Positions 47,900-59,419 of a stretch of DNA of 64,000 nucleotides are shown one piece after another. Made by a program: the position numbers and the translations under genes. This DNA comes from Delphinapterus leucas (Eukaryota > Chordata > Mammalia > Artiodactyla > Monodontidae). Within the stretch, counting starts at the first letter, position 1. Each line of letters opens with the position of its first letter. The stretch is from positions 2,333,974 through 2,397,973 of the forward strand of contig NW_022098021.1 in assembly GCF_002288925.2 (NCBI RefSeq), in the 5' to 3' direction. Below the pieces are notes generated by a model, which did no database searches, was not told the DNA's origin, and saw only the letters and a program-made list of their open reading frames with translations.

Positions 47900-48130
47900 T
47901 AATACCAGCTAAAGTTCACTGAGTGCTTATTAGACACCAAGCTCTTTTCTAAATGCTTTACGTGGATTATCTTTTTTAACACAAATAAGAATCTACGACT
48001 ATAATCTCAATTCTACAGATTAGGAAACTGAGGCACAGATTGTTGAGTAACACAGGCCAGTGGTAGAAGTGGGCCATCTACCCAGGCATCTACCCAGAGC
48101 CTGGAGTCTGGTTTTAAACGCTGTGCTACT
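47900..48130 (-). mobile_element. MIR SINE remnant
   Basis: Antisense MIR: 'gagtgcttattagacacc', 'aaatgctttacgtggattat', 'ctacagattaggaaactgag', 'gcacagattgttgagtaac'. A 12-base unit 'catctacccagg' is partly duplicated at 48076-48099. Confidence 0.85.
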
Positions 48131-48689
48131 GCCCGGCCCTGGAGGTCATCTGGGGATTCAGGTGAAAAGGGGAATTCTGAGAGCCTTCTCCAACTACAAG
48201 GGCCCACGGAACCTGTCTTTCTTGTAAAAACTACAGGCAACTTGCCCAAACTTGATCCTGCCTGCATCGGAAGTCTGATGAGAGTCACACGCATGACTTT
48301 CCATGAGCAGGAGAGAGAAATGGGCTTCATAAATCACAACCTCCAGCTGTTCATTTCCGAGAAGGAGAAAAAGACCCCGAAAGAATAGCAGACTCTACTC
48401 AGATGTCTGACAAACATCTGACTAGTGACCATAACCCAGTGATGAAGGGCGGGAGATTACCACACTCGCACACTTTCTTTTCAGGGGCTGTTCCTCAGAG
48501 GAAAACAATGGATCTTATTTGGAAATACTTCCTCCTTGATCTCATACTTTTTGTTAATTTTAAGGTGGTAATGTTCAATGGTTATTCCCGTTGGCGTCAG
48601 ATAAAGACTGAAACTGTCCATTGAATTTAACAACTAGGCAGTGTGGCTACTGCAGAGGGAATGAGGGAAACAAGGTAGGCGTGAGGTTC
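48131..48689. other. Intergenic, nothing recognised
   Basis: No family assigned. Minus frame 48013-48330 overlaps the MIR. Confidence 0.5.
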
Positions 48690-49060
48690 TAGAGGTGAGA
48701 TGGCCCAGGTTCACGGAGTCCTGTTGAAATGCTGGCTTTCATTCTGAACATGGTGGAGCCACAGGCATGATTTGCGTACGAGAATGGCATGATCTGACTC
48801 AAGATTTTAAATGATCACACAGGCTGCCATGTTGTGGACAGACCTGTCCACAACAAAGGACACAAGGACAGGAGAGACCAGTTAGGAAGGGATTTTAATA
48901 ACCCCAGCAAAGGAGGACAAGGAACTTTGGTAGCAGGAGAGACGGTGGGGTGGAATGCCGGGATGCAAGTGGAACCAGTTAGATTTGCTGAGAGATGGGA
49001 TGTGGGTAAGAGAAGCAGTGAGGTCCAAGGATGACTCCAGGGCTTTGCTGATGGCACTGG
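48690..49060 (-). mobile_element. L2 remnant (internal part)
   Basis: Antisense L2: 'aatggcatgatctgactcaa', 'aatgatcacacaggctgcca', 'gagaccagttaggaaggg', 'aggtccaaggatgactccag', 'gggctttgctgatggc'. Confidence 0.65.
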
Positions 49061-49169
49061 TCCTGGTTTTTTGTTTGTTTGCTTGTTTGTTTTGTTTGCA
49101 CGGCTACAAGGATGGAGTTACCGCTAGTTGAAATGAGGAAGTATTCAGAAGGAAAAACAGATGGCCCAA

Positions 49170-49330
49170 TGCACTGGTGCCATGTTATTCCATTTCATTA
49201 ATTCAATCAATAAAATGTATTGCGTGTCGATGTCACGGGCTGCTCTATGTTAGATGTCAGAGATGCAGAGAGAAATACATGCTGTCCGTACCCTCAAGGA
49301 ATTCACAAGCTAGGAGGAGACCGACATGGA
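49170..49330 (-). mobile_element. L2 3' end remnant
   Basis: Antisense L2 3' end: 'ttcattaattcaatcaataa', 'atgtcagagatgcagagaga', 'gtaccctcaaggaattcaca', 'agctaggaggagaccgaca'. Confidence 0.65.
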
Positions 49331-50454
49331 AGACCACGTTTCAAATAATTTACTTCCCTCTTAAGAGGAGGAAATGTGTTACCACGGAAGTGAATTTATC
49401 ACCCCACAGAACATGACTAAACCAAATCCTTCCCCAGTCCCATCTACTAAGGTTCTATAATGTTAAGAGAAAAGTTTGAAATATCCTCGTCCTGAGCAGG
49501 TGCGAACAGCGAAACCCTAAGGGCGGGTCAGTGTTTACATCACCCCCGCGACCCCAAGCAGGTACACACGTGACTCTATGTGAAGAGGCCTGAGTTGACG
49601 AAATAACTCTATTTATCTATTTTCAAAATTTCCCTTTATCTTGAAGCACCAACTGTGAGAAGCCAGGAGGACAGAAGAAGATCTAAGAGTCAATCAACTT
49701 AGAATAAACTGGCATCCTTCTGAACACAGCAATTTGGCAAATGGGAGGGAAAGTGTCAACCGTAAAACTCACAGAGCATATTATCACTGTAGATGCCTTG
49801 TTGGGTCTGAAATCCTTCCTTAGGGCGTTAAGAGTTTAGACTCAAGAAGGACATGAGAAACACAATCACGTGTTTTGTTTTGAATCACTTATTCACAGTA
49901 TAACCTTTTTAAAGTTGTCATACGCTGTAGACATTTTAAGTTTTGCCCCTAGTTTTCAGAAATATAGAACTTTTCCTTCCAGTGTGCATATACTTACTAC
50001 TGTGATTATATAATATTATACATATTATAAAATTATCATTCTACTTTGAAAACTAGCCTCAGTAGTTTATAGCACCGCTATACTGAGCCAGCTTCCCCAA
50101 AAGCTTCCCTGGGTTGAGCTGATCATATGTCATTTCTAGGGTTAATTAGATACAAATTCTAGGGCTAAACCCGTAGTAAGAGCAAATGTATAAGCTAACA
50201 AACCATTTCCAGAGCTCTTACTTTTTATGCTAACATTTCTATTGTGGTCTTGAAAATGAGCGTGGCTAAGCATCTACGAAATGATTTTAAATAAGCTAAT
50301 AAAGACGGAGTGAACACTGAAGAATCTATGAAACAGTACAGAGCTCTTCCTTCAAATTTACGTTTGTATCTGACCATGCCGGCAACAGAAAGCACACCTC
50401 TCACACTGGGGCAAACTTCTGAGCAAAGACCTGTTACCTTCTCCTAAATCTGTT
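49331..50454. other. Intergenic, nothing recognised
   Basis: Unassigned, AT-rich toward the right. Confidence 0.5.
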
Positions 50455-50580
50455 CTGAACTAGAAGCTATTCCCAGTCCTAAAGTGCAAAGTTCAGGAAG
50501 ATGAGAACCACTGTGATTCAGTTTTGTATCCTAGCGTCTGATGCACAGTAGGTCTTCAACAAAAGTTTGCAAAGGAATTA
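50455..50580 (+). mobile_element. L2 tail remnant
   Basis: Plus-strand L2 tail: 'gttttgtatcctagcgtctg', 'atgcacagtaggtcttcaac'. Confidence 0.5.
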
Positions 50581-50869
50581 ACTTGATCACTATTTTTAAT
50601 TTGCTAATCGAAAGTATTTTCACGCAAGTTAAAGCATGTGTCAGTGAGGCAGAAGTGACCCAAGGCATAATAGTCTCGGCTGCAGGAAATTCTCTGGTTG
50701 ATAATTACTCTACATACTACAGTATATACACATACCAGAGAATAATTTGGTGAAACCTAGACTCAGTTGGTAGTGGAGTAAAATATTTTGAGATGCTATT
50801 TAAAAGACATATGGAAATGAACTTATAATTATAAAATTGTATTAGAAAAATCATAGTACTTCACGTGAT

Positions 50870-50962
50870 ATGGCGCTTTGAGAATTAAATGGTATAACAC
50901 CTGTAAAGCCTTTGACTAGCGACAGAGACCTAGTAGGTGCTTTGTGTACTTTGCAAGATGAG
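50870..50962 (+). mobile_element. MIR tail remnant
   Basis: Plus-strand MIR 3' part: 'gagaattaaatggtataaca', 'cctgtaaagcctttgac', 'gacctagtaggtgctttgtg'. Confidence 0.55.
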
Positions 50963-51029
50963 GAGAGAGGATGGACTGTTAGCAGTTAAATTTGTAAAAC
51001 CTTGAGAAAAACCCATATGAAATTGTAAT

Positions 51030-51425
51030 GAATTAAAGAAACGTTTATCAATCACCTACTACACGCCAACTCTGTATAAGTTGCTCGATAGGGACTGAGG
51101 CATGACTGAGACGCAGTTTCTGCCTCCGATGTGTGAAGGTGAGGTAATTATAAATAATTAAAATGCAACATCCAGGTGCTATGATGGAGGTATGTCCAAA
51201 GCTCTGGGGGACAGAGCAAGATGAGTAGCTAGGCTGTGGAGAAGAGGACCCTGGAGTTGGGTCACAGAGGATTCCCAAAGGGCAAAGGAAGAACGGTTTT
51301 CCAAGCAGAGAAAACAGATTCTCAGGAACCTGGAAGCGAGACCATGCTGTGGATTCACTTTAATCAGGGACAGACAATGTGGGGCAATGCTTTGGCAAGA
51401 CTGGGACGATGGGTGACCTCAGATT
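51030..51425 (-). mobile_element. L2 remnant
   Basis: Antisense L2: 'caatcacctactacacgcca', 'cgcagtttctgcctccga', 'ggattcccaaagggcaaagg', 'ttccaagcagagaaaac'. Diverged. Confidence 0.5.
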
Positions 51426-52019
51426 GAAGGGCCCTGTGGGTTTAGCATTCTTCCTCTAGGCAATGTTGAGCCACCAAAATTTTGATTATCCCATCGCCTA
51501 AAACGTAAGATATTTTAAAATAGCATTTCATCAAACACTTTGGAAATCTTCTGAGAGCTGAGCCACTGAAAAAATATAGAACTTAGAGTTCTGAAATGTC
51601 TCAGAAGATAGACTCTAGCCCTGCCTGGGGCATCCCTGGGAGAAGCCTGGAGGAGCTGCAATGCTATCAGTTGCACTTCAGTGAATTTAAAGAGGAACTT
51701 AATTTAGTATCAGGCATTCATTAAGCTATTGGAAGGAATCTGTCTCACTGTCCCTGACCAAGGTCATTAAACAATGCAATTTTTGCATATATTATATACA
51801 AAGCTAAGATTAATCCTGCTTTTCTTATATATCAATGTTTCATCTCATAATCGCACATACAGAGGCAAGAGAAAAACTGAGCAAACTCCAAGGCAATTAA
51901 CCAGAAATAGGAAAGATCCTCCTGATTTGTCTCTTTAAATCTCTATGGAAACTATATTGACAAAGTACATGATGGTCTTCATATACAAACCCTTCTCTTT
52001 AGAAATGAAAGTACCTATT
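51426..52019. other. Intergenic, nothing recognised
   Basis: AT-rich unassigned DNA. Confidence 0.5.
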
Positions 52020-52036
52020 AAGAAGTTTAAAGTACC

Positions 52037-52382
52037 GGGCTTCCCTGGTGGCCCAGTGGTTAAGAATCCGCCTGCCAATGCAGGGGACAAGGGTTTGAGC
52101 CCTGGTCCAGGAAGATCCCACATGCCTCGGAGCAACTAAGCCCATGCGCCACAACTACTGAGCCTGAGCTCTAGAGCCCGCGAGCCACAACTACTGAGCC
52201 CACGTGCCACAACTGCTGAAGTCCGCGCACCTAGAGTCCGTGCTCTGCAACACAAGAAGCCACAGCAATGAGAAGTCTGAGCACGGCAATGAAGAGTAGC
52301 CCCCGCTCGCCTCAACTAAAGAAAGACTGCACGAAGCAACGAAGACCCAATGAAGCAAAAATAAATTAAAAAAAAAAAATTA
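52037..52382 (+). mobile_element. CHR-type SINE, long form
   Basis: Complete long form 'gggcttccctggtggcccag' to an A-rich tail at 52363-52380, directly followed by a second SINE in the same orientation. The only nearby candidate for the far side of its target-site duplication ('aagtac' near 52617) lies beyond the second SINE. Confidence 0.94.
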
Positions 52383-52593
52383 GGGGCTTCCCTGGTGGCG
52401 CAGTGGTTGAGAGTCCGCTTGCCGATGCAGGGGACACGGGTTCGTGCCCCGGTCCGGGAATATCCCACATGCTGCGGAGTGGCTGGGCCCGTGAGCCATG
52501 GCCGCTGAGCCTGCACGTCCAGAGCCTGTGCTCCGCAACGGGAGAGGCCACAACAGTGAGAGGCTCGCGTACCGCAAAAAAAAAAAAAAAAAA
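52383..52593 (+). mobile_element. CHR-type SINE, short form
   Basis: Short form with a poly-A of 19, apparently inserted into the A-rich tail of the long-form SINE at 52037. The four frames of 65-77 codons on both strands here are SINE products. Confidence 0.95.
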
Positions 52594-53260
52594 GTTCATT
52601 TAAAAAAAATTTTTTTAAGTACTGACTACTATGAATATAAATGGGATTTCAAATACGATGGGCTTTAAAAGGTTTCTATCCTGTGTGATAAGAAATGAAA
52701 GCCTCTAAGTCCGAAAGTTATATATGTTTCAAAGGCAAGCATTTTACACTTTCCACGTCCATTATTACATTTTATTATGGGAGGCAGTATCCCTGGAATA
52801 ATGCAACTCCATTTCCTACATTTGGTATAGAGCTGTCTCTAGACGTATACAAGGAGCTGTTTCAATGGATCTTTATTATTGTAGATTTTCATGACAACCA
52901 CTCTGAGTTCATTCTAGATACTATCACATTCGAATTTGATGATTCAGATGGTCATAGCACCGAATGGTCTGTCCCTCTAGGAGATTTGTACGTGTTTTGA
53001 TGGACACTTAGCGTCATGTTGAAAAATTAACTGTCCCTATTTTTCCCCTCCAGTGCCAACCACTTTGGATGATTATATCCCTTCTGAAATTGCTGTTGTT
53101 CTAGCGTTGTTTTTGAGGTCCACTTAAGTACCCAAATCTACTCACATTTTTATCCCTGGTATGGCAGCTTGGAAAAATGTAAAACGCTACACAGCAAAAT
53201 GAAGGCTGTCTTTAAAGATATATGAACATTTTGATCTTCATTTAAAGGAAAGCTGGAAAG
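52594..53260. other. Intergenic with a 101-codon open frame
   Basis: Holds an open plus frame at 52695-53000 of 101 codons, rich in Phe, Tyr, Asp and Glu and without low-complexity sequence (for example 'DTITFEFDDSDGHSTEWSVP'). I recognise no domain, no splice sites were established and no repeat explains it, so it is listed as unassigned rather than as a gene. Confidence 0.35.
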
Positions 53261-53370
53261 CTTTTCACCAGCTCAGAAGCCCAGAGACGTTAAATAACTC
53301 AGCCAAGGTCACATAACTTATATACATGGTGGGTCGGCCTGACTCCAAGTTGCAGTCTCTGCGGACATTC
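53261..53370 (-). mobile_element. MIR SINE remnant
   Basis: Antisense MIR: 'gagacgttaaataactcagc', 'caaggtcacataacttatat', 'ctgactccaagttgcagtc'. Confidence 0.7.
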
Positions 53371-54259
53371 AGGGCTCCGTTCATATTAGTATTAATCTAC
53401 GATGTTTCCATATGGATTTCCTGAGCACCTGGACTCAGGCACGAGGAACTGAAATGCGTTTTTCTATGTTGATGCATTCAAAATATCTTTTCCAAGCACC
53501 AAGTGCCAAGTCTTACGTTTGCAACAAAAAACTAAACACTGTTCTTGGCCAGAAGAATGCTTAACCCAATTAGGGAGGAAATCTCATGAATTACAAAAAC
53601 AAGGGGGAAAACACCATGATGTGTTAGGCGCTGTTCAGAGAAGGAATCTGCTCCCACCGTGATGGGTGTGGTGCTAGGGTGTGGGAGGCGCCTGGCAACG
53701 CGAATGCCACCAGATTGGGGAAAGTGGGCAGACATTAGGGCCCACCACGGGTCAAACACCGCGTATAATCCAAACTCCTTTTTCAAGACCGCAAATCCTG
53801 GAGATGTCTCAGAGCCCCGATTTGCCTTTGACGGCCCAGATCCAATATGCTACTTCACGTCGTCACGCCCTGTCTTTCAGTTCCCATGTTCACCATCCCA
53901 TCCAAAGCCAGCACTACCCTAATAAACACCGCGAGGATGGAAAATTACCTGGACTCCTTGTCTGCAAGTCTTAAGCCCTCTAATCCACCCTACTCCTAGC
54001 TGCTGCAGCTCTCTTTTTGGACCATGTACTCATTCTCAAAAACTTTTTGATGGCTTCCTGTGATCAAAATGAGTGGTTTTCAAGCTACATGTGCAGCCCA
54101 CCCCACTTTTTCAAGGAAAATCTTAAACCCAGAACCCCAATAACTAAATCAGACTGAAATGTACTTATTTGCACAAAAATTACTCCCAACCCCGCAGGCC
54201 TCAGGATCTGGGAAACAAGTTTAAAAAACACTGAAACAATCAAGAGGGGCATTGAGAGG
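53371..54259. other. Intergenic, weak L2-like texture only
   Basis: Short words near 53480-53650 resemble antisense L2 but not enough to call. The overlapping frames at 53532-53974 on both strands carry no motif. Confidence 0.4.
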
Positions 54260-54775
54260 CACCTTCACTAAGCATCACAGCCTAGAGCCTTGCTTCCAGC
54301 AGCCTTGCTACTTATGGGCCAGAAGCACAGACCTCACTCGGGAGCAGGGGAGAAATGCTGCACCTCAGACCCACCCTGGCCCTGAATCAGAAACAGCACT
54401 TTAAAGATCCCCAGGTGGGGCTTCCCTGGTGGCGTAGCGGTTGAGAACCTGCCAATGCAGGGGACACGGGTTCGTGCCCTGGTCTGGGAGGATCCCACAT
54501 GCCGCGGAGCAACTAGGCCCTTGAGCCACAACTACTGAGCCTGCGTCTGGAGCCTGTGCTCCGCAACAAGAGAGGCCACCCACGACAGTGAGAGGCCCAC
54601 GCACCGCGATGAAGAGTGGCCCCCGCTTGCCACAACTAGAGAAAGCCCTCGCATAGAAACGAAGACCCAACACAGCCAAAAATAAAATAAATAAATTAAA
54701 AGAAGGCTGAACATTTAAAAAAAAAAAAAAAAAGGTCCCCAGGTGACCTGCATGCACAGTAAAGCTGGAGAAACA
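54260..54775 (-). mobile_element. MER5-like MITE remnant split by a SINE
   Basis: Left part 54260-54417 has 'ctgcacctcagacccaccct', 'tgaatcagaaacagcacttt', 'aagatccccaggtg'. Right part 54746-54775 continues 'acctgcatgcacagtaaag' and 'ctggagaaac'. This is the layout of a hAT-Charlie type MER5 element; family and strand are tentative. Confidence 0.45.
54418..54730 (+). mobile_element. CHR-type SINE, intermediate/long form
   Basis: 15-base target-site duplication with one mismatch ('aaagatccccaggtg' at 54403-54417, 'aaaggtccccaggtg' at 54731-54745). Same subtype as 17588-17897 ('ccgcgatgaagagtggcccc'). Confidence 0.95.
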
Positions 54776-54899
54776 CACAAAGCGCTCTCGCACTCCACCA
54801 TCTCCCCACACTCATCCCTTGAATGGCTTCCCCAACGCAGCCCCTCCCCTTCCCAGAAGTGAGCATCCCCACAGCACCTTATTAGGTGGCTTCACCCCT

Positions 54900-55254
54900 C
54901 CCCCGCTCTCCAGGTGCACTGGACACCTTCTCCCTCTGTTACCGCACCACCTGGGTTTACCTGCTGGGCTTCATTCTCACCGTCACTCGACCTCTGATGG
55001 TCAGGAAACAGCCCAGACTTTAGAATAAGCAGCCCGTGGCTGGGGCCTTTCCCACCCCTCAAACAGATGTGATCTACCCTCTGCAGACCCCAAAGCACTC
55101 AGAACCATTCTTATACAAAGAGTATTCTATTTTCTTGTGTTTTAGCTAATTGGATGTTTGTTTTGTCTCCTATCAGATTGAAAGCTCTCCGCATCAGGAG
55201 CTCTGGCTTGCTTAACATATGGCGTGTAAGTGTCCACAAAATATTTCTGGAATG
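54900..55254 (+). mobile_element. L2 3' end remnant
   Basis: Plus-strand L2: 'ttgtgttttagctaattgga', 'tgtttgttttgtctcctatc', 'agattgaaagctctccgca', 'ggagctctggcttg' and an end near 'aaatatttctggaatgg'. Confidence 0.6.
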
Positions 55255-56079
55255 GAATTGATTCTTGTGGGAAAGGGAGCTGAATAAAGGGGAGGGAAGT
55301 GAAGTCCGATGACAGTGTTCCCATCCAGCCCAGCCAAAACCACGGTACCTAAGTCCAGCCGCCCGGGCTCTGCATTTCAAACTTCACTTCAGTAATGTGG
55401 GGAGGAGCCCTGCAACGGTAGGACTGTGTTCCCGGGTGGTGTGCGTAAAACATCTGCCGAGACTACAAATTTCACGTTATGCTCACTGGAATTGCAAAAC
55501 TGAAGTCCACTCTGTAAGTATGCTTCTTGAACTCCCAGCCTTCTACAAGTATGCTACTTATGAAAAGTGTAGAAAATAAATAAAGCAGACTTCCAAACAA
55601 ATTCCACTGAGTCGTTAGATTTCAGATGACATAAAAGTCATTTTCAAAGGAAGAAAATCTAATCATGACATCAGGGTTTAAATAAGCGTATTTTTATTTA
55701 TTCTAAAAATCTCACTTCAAAGAGGCTGGTAAGGAGCATATAATACAAGGCTTAAAATACCACAATATGACACGAACTAAAGAAAAATAAGGCCAGAATG
55801 TGAAAGGACACACAATGAGGCCAATAGGTGAGGTAAAATTTTATTAAGACATTTGCTTTGTATCTTTTTGAATGCACAAGTAGACAGTAGGGATCCTGTA
55901 TTTTGTGTTAAGCTTTTAGCAGCCGACAGAGAAAAGGAAACATCCCAGTTGAATGATTCACATCTAGTGCATAAGATGGGCTGGGTCATCTTTGAAATCA
56001 AGATTTTTGATGAATATTGGAGACAGAACTAGGGCACATTCTTTCAGTAAGTATCTGAAAGATGCCCATTTAGTGGGGT
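55255..56079. other. Intergenic, nothing recognised
   Basis: Unassigned DNA. Confidence 0.5.
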
Positions 56080-56300
56080 TTTTCAAATTTTGGCTTTATT
56101 GAGGTATAATTGACCTATAAAATTATAAGATATTTAAAGTATACATCCGAGTGATGTGATATATGTATACATTGTGAAAGGACTCCCCATCTAGTTAATT
56201 AACCCAGCCATCACCTCCCATATTTACTGTTGTTTTTAGGTGAGAATATCTGAGTTCTACTCTCTTAGCAAATTTCAATTATGTGATACCATGTAATGTT
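56080..56300 (-). mobile_element. LINE-1 3' end fragment
   Basis: Antisense L1MA/B 3' end: 'ggctttattgaggtataatt', 'gtgaaaggactccccatcta', 'acccagccatcacctcccat', 'tctactctcttagcaaattt'. Same class as 30930-31970. Confidence 0.85.
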
Positions 56301-57419
56301 GACAGTTGAATAAAGAATTATTTGTCTCAAGACACAATGGAACTGGGGTTGTGTTAGCCACCTCTGGTAAAGACTAAGATTCTATTAAGATAAAAATAAA
56401 GCCAAAATGTTATTAAGACACTTACTTTGCATCTTTTCTAAGGTGCAGATAGACAATGGAAGAAAATTTAAAGTCATAGAAGAGAGACAGCCACAGAGTG
56501 CAAAGTAAAAAGGCAATGTCTCAATACACATGGGGGATGAAAGGATTTTATTGTACCTGGATTTAACTCTAACAGATGCTTTTTAACTTTCCCCAGAATG
56601 ACATTGGTCATTTCACTAGAGGGAGTGCTGAGGGAAAATTTTAACAGAGATCATTTTAAAGGCATAGGAAAAAAGATGGTGCAAAAGTATATTAAAATGT
56701 TGATGGGGGGTTACAACTGACATTAATTTTTCTTTATATTTCAAAATTTCTACAATGTATGTGAATAGTATCAAGATCATAAATATCATATATATTAAAT
56801 AACAATGAAAATACAAGAAAAAGAGATGCTATCCCATTGCAAGATGAATGAAGACTGCTTTCAAAAGAGCTACCAGATGTATATAATTCTGTTGTCAGAA
56901 AGGAGTCTGAATTGCTTGGCCAAAATATTCTGGCCATTTTCAAGGAAAAAATATCACAAATTAATAAAGATAAATTGCCTAGAGATAGATTTCAATGAAA
57001 GTGAACATACAACAGCAGCGTATTTATTACCCTGAGTTGGTAATTTAACAGAGGCACATCTGGTACTGAAATACATATTGTTTAAACTATCTGAGCACAT
57101 CTGGTCTTATCTTATTAAACAAACAACGCAAATCCAGGTAAAACTGGGCATCTCCTCATGTCCATGGGAATTACAATACAAAAACTTTCCAAACAGCAGA
57201 ACACATGCAAGGAGACACAGGAACACCTCCAGAAAAACACACATTCGTCGATCAGCACGTTAAATTAGGGATGTGTTGGACCATGGATAACTCTGGAAAT
57301 TGAGCACAATTAAAGACATGCTTGCTTCAGAAAAATGACAGTTTTAAAATGAAAGAGAGAAAAATAAACTTATAACTACATTCTAAAGAGCAGACAGCTT
57401 TTAAATTACAGGTTGTATA
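56301..57419. other. Intergenic, nothing recognised
   Basis: AT-rich, no repeat or exon assigned. Confidence 0.5.
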
Positions 57420-57600
57420 GAATCACACCCTTATTCATGCACGCATCCACTTGTGAACCAAAACTTTTTACACGCTCTTGTGTGCCAGCTTCTGATGAGA
57501 TACTGGCGACCAGGTGAGTGAACACAATCATCACAGAGCTCCAGGTCAATGGGGAGCTGACAGCACGCTAAAGCCTGGTGTGTGGTCTACAGGGGGAGGG
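57420..57600 (-). mobile_element. Possible L2 remnant
   Basis: Antisense L2-like order: 'ctcttgtgtgccagcttctg', 'gtgagtgaacacaatcatca', 'cagagctccaggtcaatggg'. Confidence 0.45.
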
Positions 57601-57639
57601 TCCTAATGTTTCAGAGAAGCCCCGAAGCAGAGAGAGATC

Positions 57640-57855
57640 TGGCACCCACAACTAACAATCCATCATGCAGCCCCCAGGATTAACCCAATCAATCGTGACC
57701 TCGCCATTCCACTAGCACCTAAGCAGAGGGCTGCTGCTCAGTGCGGGTATGGTAAATGAGTCTCTGGTTGAGGCCTCAGCCCTCTGCATCCTGTTCATCG
57801 CTCTCACTGGCCCACAGAAGCACCCGATAAATAATGCCGAATGAATGAATGAACA
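57640..57855 (+). mobile_element. Possible L2 tail
   Basis: Plus-strand tail 'cacccgataaataatgccga' followed by three 'atga' units at 57841-57852, typical of an L2 end. Confidence 0.4.
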
Positions 57856-58489
57856 GTTAAGCAAGGGATTAGAGGCCTTGATGTTACTTCTCATTGTCTC
57901 TCTTCAAGAGAGTCCACAAAATTCTCATATGTCTGGGGAAACGTGTGAAAATAGGGAAGCTATTTTTAAAATGTCTAAACTTTGCCTTGGAAATGACCTT
58001 AAAATGTTAAGGCAATTTGAGAATCATGAAAAAATGTAATTAAATAATTTAAATTACTGAAATTATAACCTCTGTAAACAGGACAGGAAACGCTGACCCA
58101 GATATTGTACTACCAGACAGCACCCTATTCCCTTCCATCGTGCTGTGAATCTGGATTCTTTATTCAGAACAGAATGCTCCAGTAATTACTAGGAATGTCT
58201 TGTTGACACCTGTTCAGAAGAACATTTTCCCCTCCTTCATGTGATTTTATTTCATAAAGCAGGAACAAAATACTCCAATAAAACACATCTCTAATTTAAT
58301 ATTAATGGGAAAATGATTTCTCTTTAAAAGATTATTTTTAAAGCATTAAAACAATTTATTCCTTTAAGCAAAGAATCATCTGTACAATTTATTTTAGAGA
58401 TGTTTTTCTATCTCACATAGAATAATTACCTAACCACAGCTTTAAACATTTGTGAGCTCCATATTTTTAAGAATATAAAATAAAATTGA
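57856..58489. other. Intergenic, nothing recognised
   Basis: AT-rich unassigned DNA. Confidence 0.5.
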
Positions 58490-58790
58490 CATGATTGCCG
58501 CTACCAGTAAATTTACAACCTAGCAAGGTAAACACATCAAAAGAAACAATCTACTAAAAGTGATGAAATAAATGTGAAATATATAAGATGGCATATACCA
58601 ACCAAGTCACATGATGCAATAATTAATAAATGGCTCAGAGAACAGACCCTCAGGAAGGGGTAGAGGAATCCAAGATGATTGCACAGAGGGGTCGGACCCA
58701 GGAAGAGCCTGAAGAAGGGGAAGGATTTTGACTGCAAGCACAGAAACGGAGAAGCCTGGTAGCCAGGGGAATCTCAGAAGTCAATACAGG
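58490..58790 (-). mobile_element. Possible L2 remnant
   Basis: Antisense L2-like: 'gattgccgctaccagtaaat', 'ttacaacctagcaaggtaaa', 'agtgatgaaataaatg', 'cctgaagaagggg'. Confidence 0.4.
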
Positions 58791-59419
58791 TAGACGGAAA
58801 TTTCCTACAAAACTCTATGGCCCCTTCTAGCTCCCTCTAATCAAGGAGAAGTTAAAGGTGTATTCCACGCAAAACTGGAATTCTAGAGACAGCATATAAA
58901 TACATACCACAGGAATCTACTTGGTACGTACCAGAAGGATATATGCGTGTGTAACATCAGACGGATATATGTCACATCTCAGGGAGAGATATCATGCAGT
59001 ATATACGTTTAGGTATCACTTCATATCATATCAGAGGGACCCAAATCCTATCTATGATCTAAGACTGAAATTCCTGACCATCAGAGTTTGCTTTTCCCAA
59101 AAAGACCCTCAAAGAAAGTGGCATCCATCCTTCAGAGCCATACGTTTCACTCCCAACAGCTAACATCATCCCACCCACAGCCAAGGAAGCATCGGGATGC
59201 AACTTCTCCTCTGGGAGAAATCTGTCTGGGGATTTCTCTTCGTGTTTGACCACCGTGTCCTCCAGCCTTTCAGCCTCACTTACCGCAGTGATGCCCGCTT
59301 ACCCGTGAGAAGCCACATGTACGTGGCTCTGAACGCCAAGTGCCCTGTATGTATTCCTCATCTTCCTCCCATCTCACTGGGGACTCCTCACTACACATCT
59401 CCTCCTCTCCCCAAACTCT
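58791..59419. other. Intergenic, nothing recognised
   Basis: Unassigned; frames at 58921-59163 and 59197-59421 show no motif. Confidence 0.45.

Noticed and set aside
50040..50270. Possible nuclear copy of mitochondrial rRNA ('ttaattagatac', 'gggctaaaccc')
   Set aside because: Only short resemblances to 12S rRNA and no continuous match around them.
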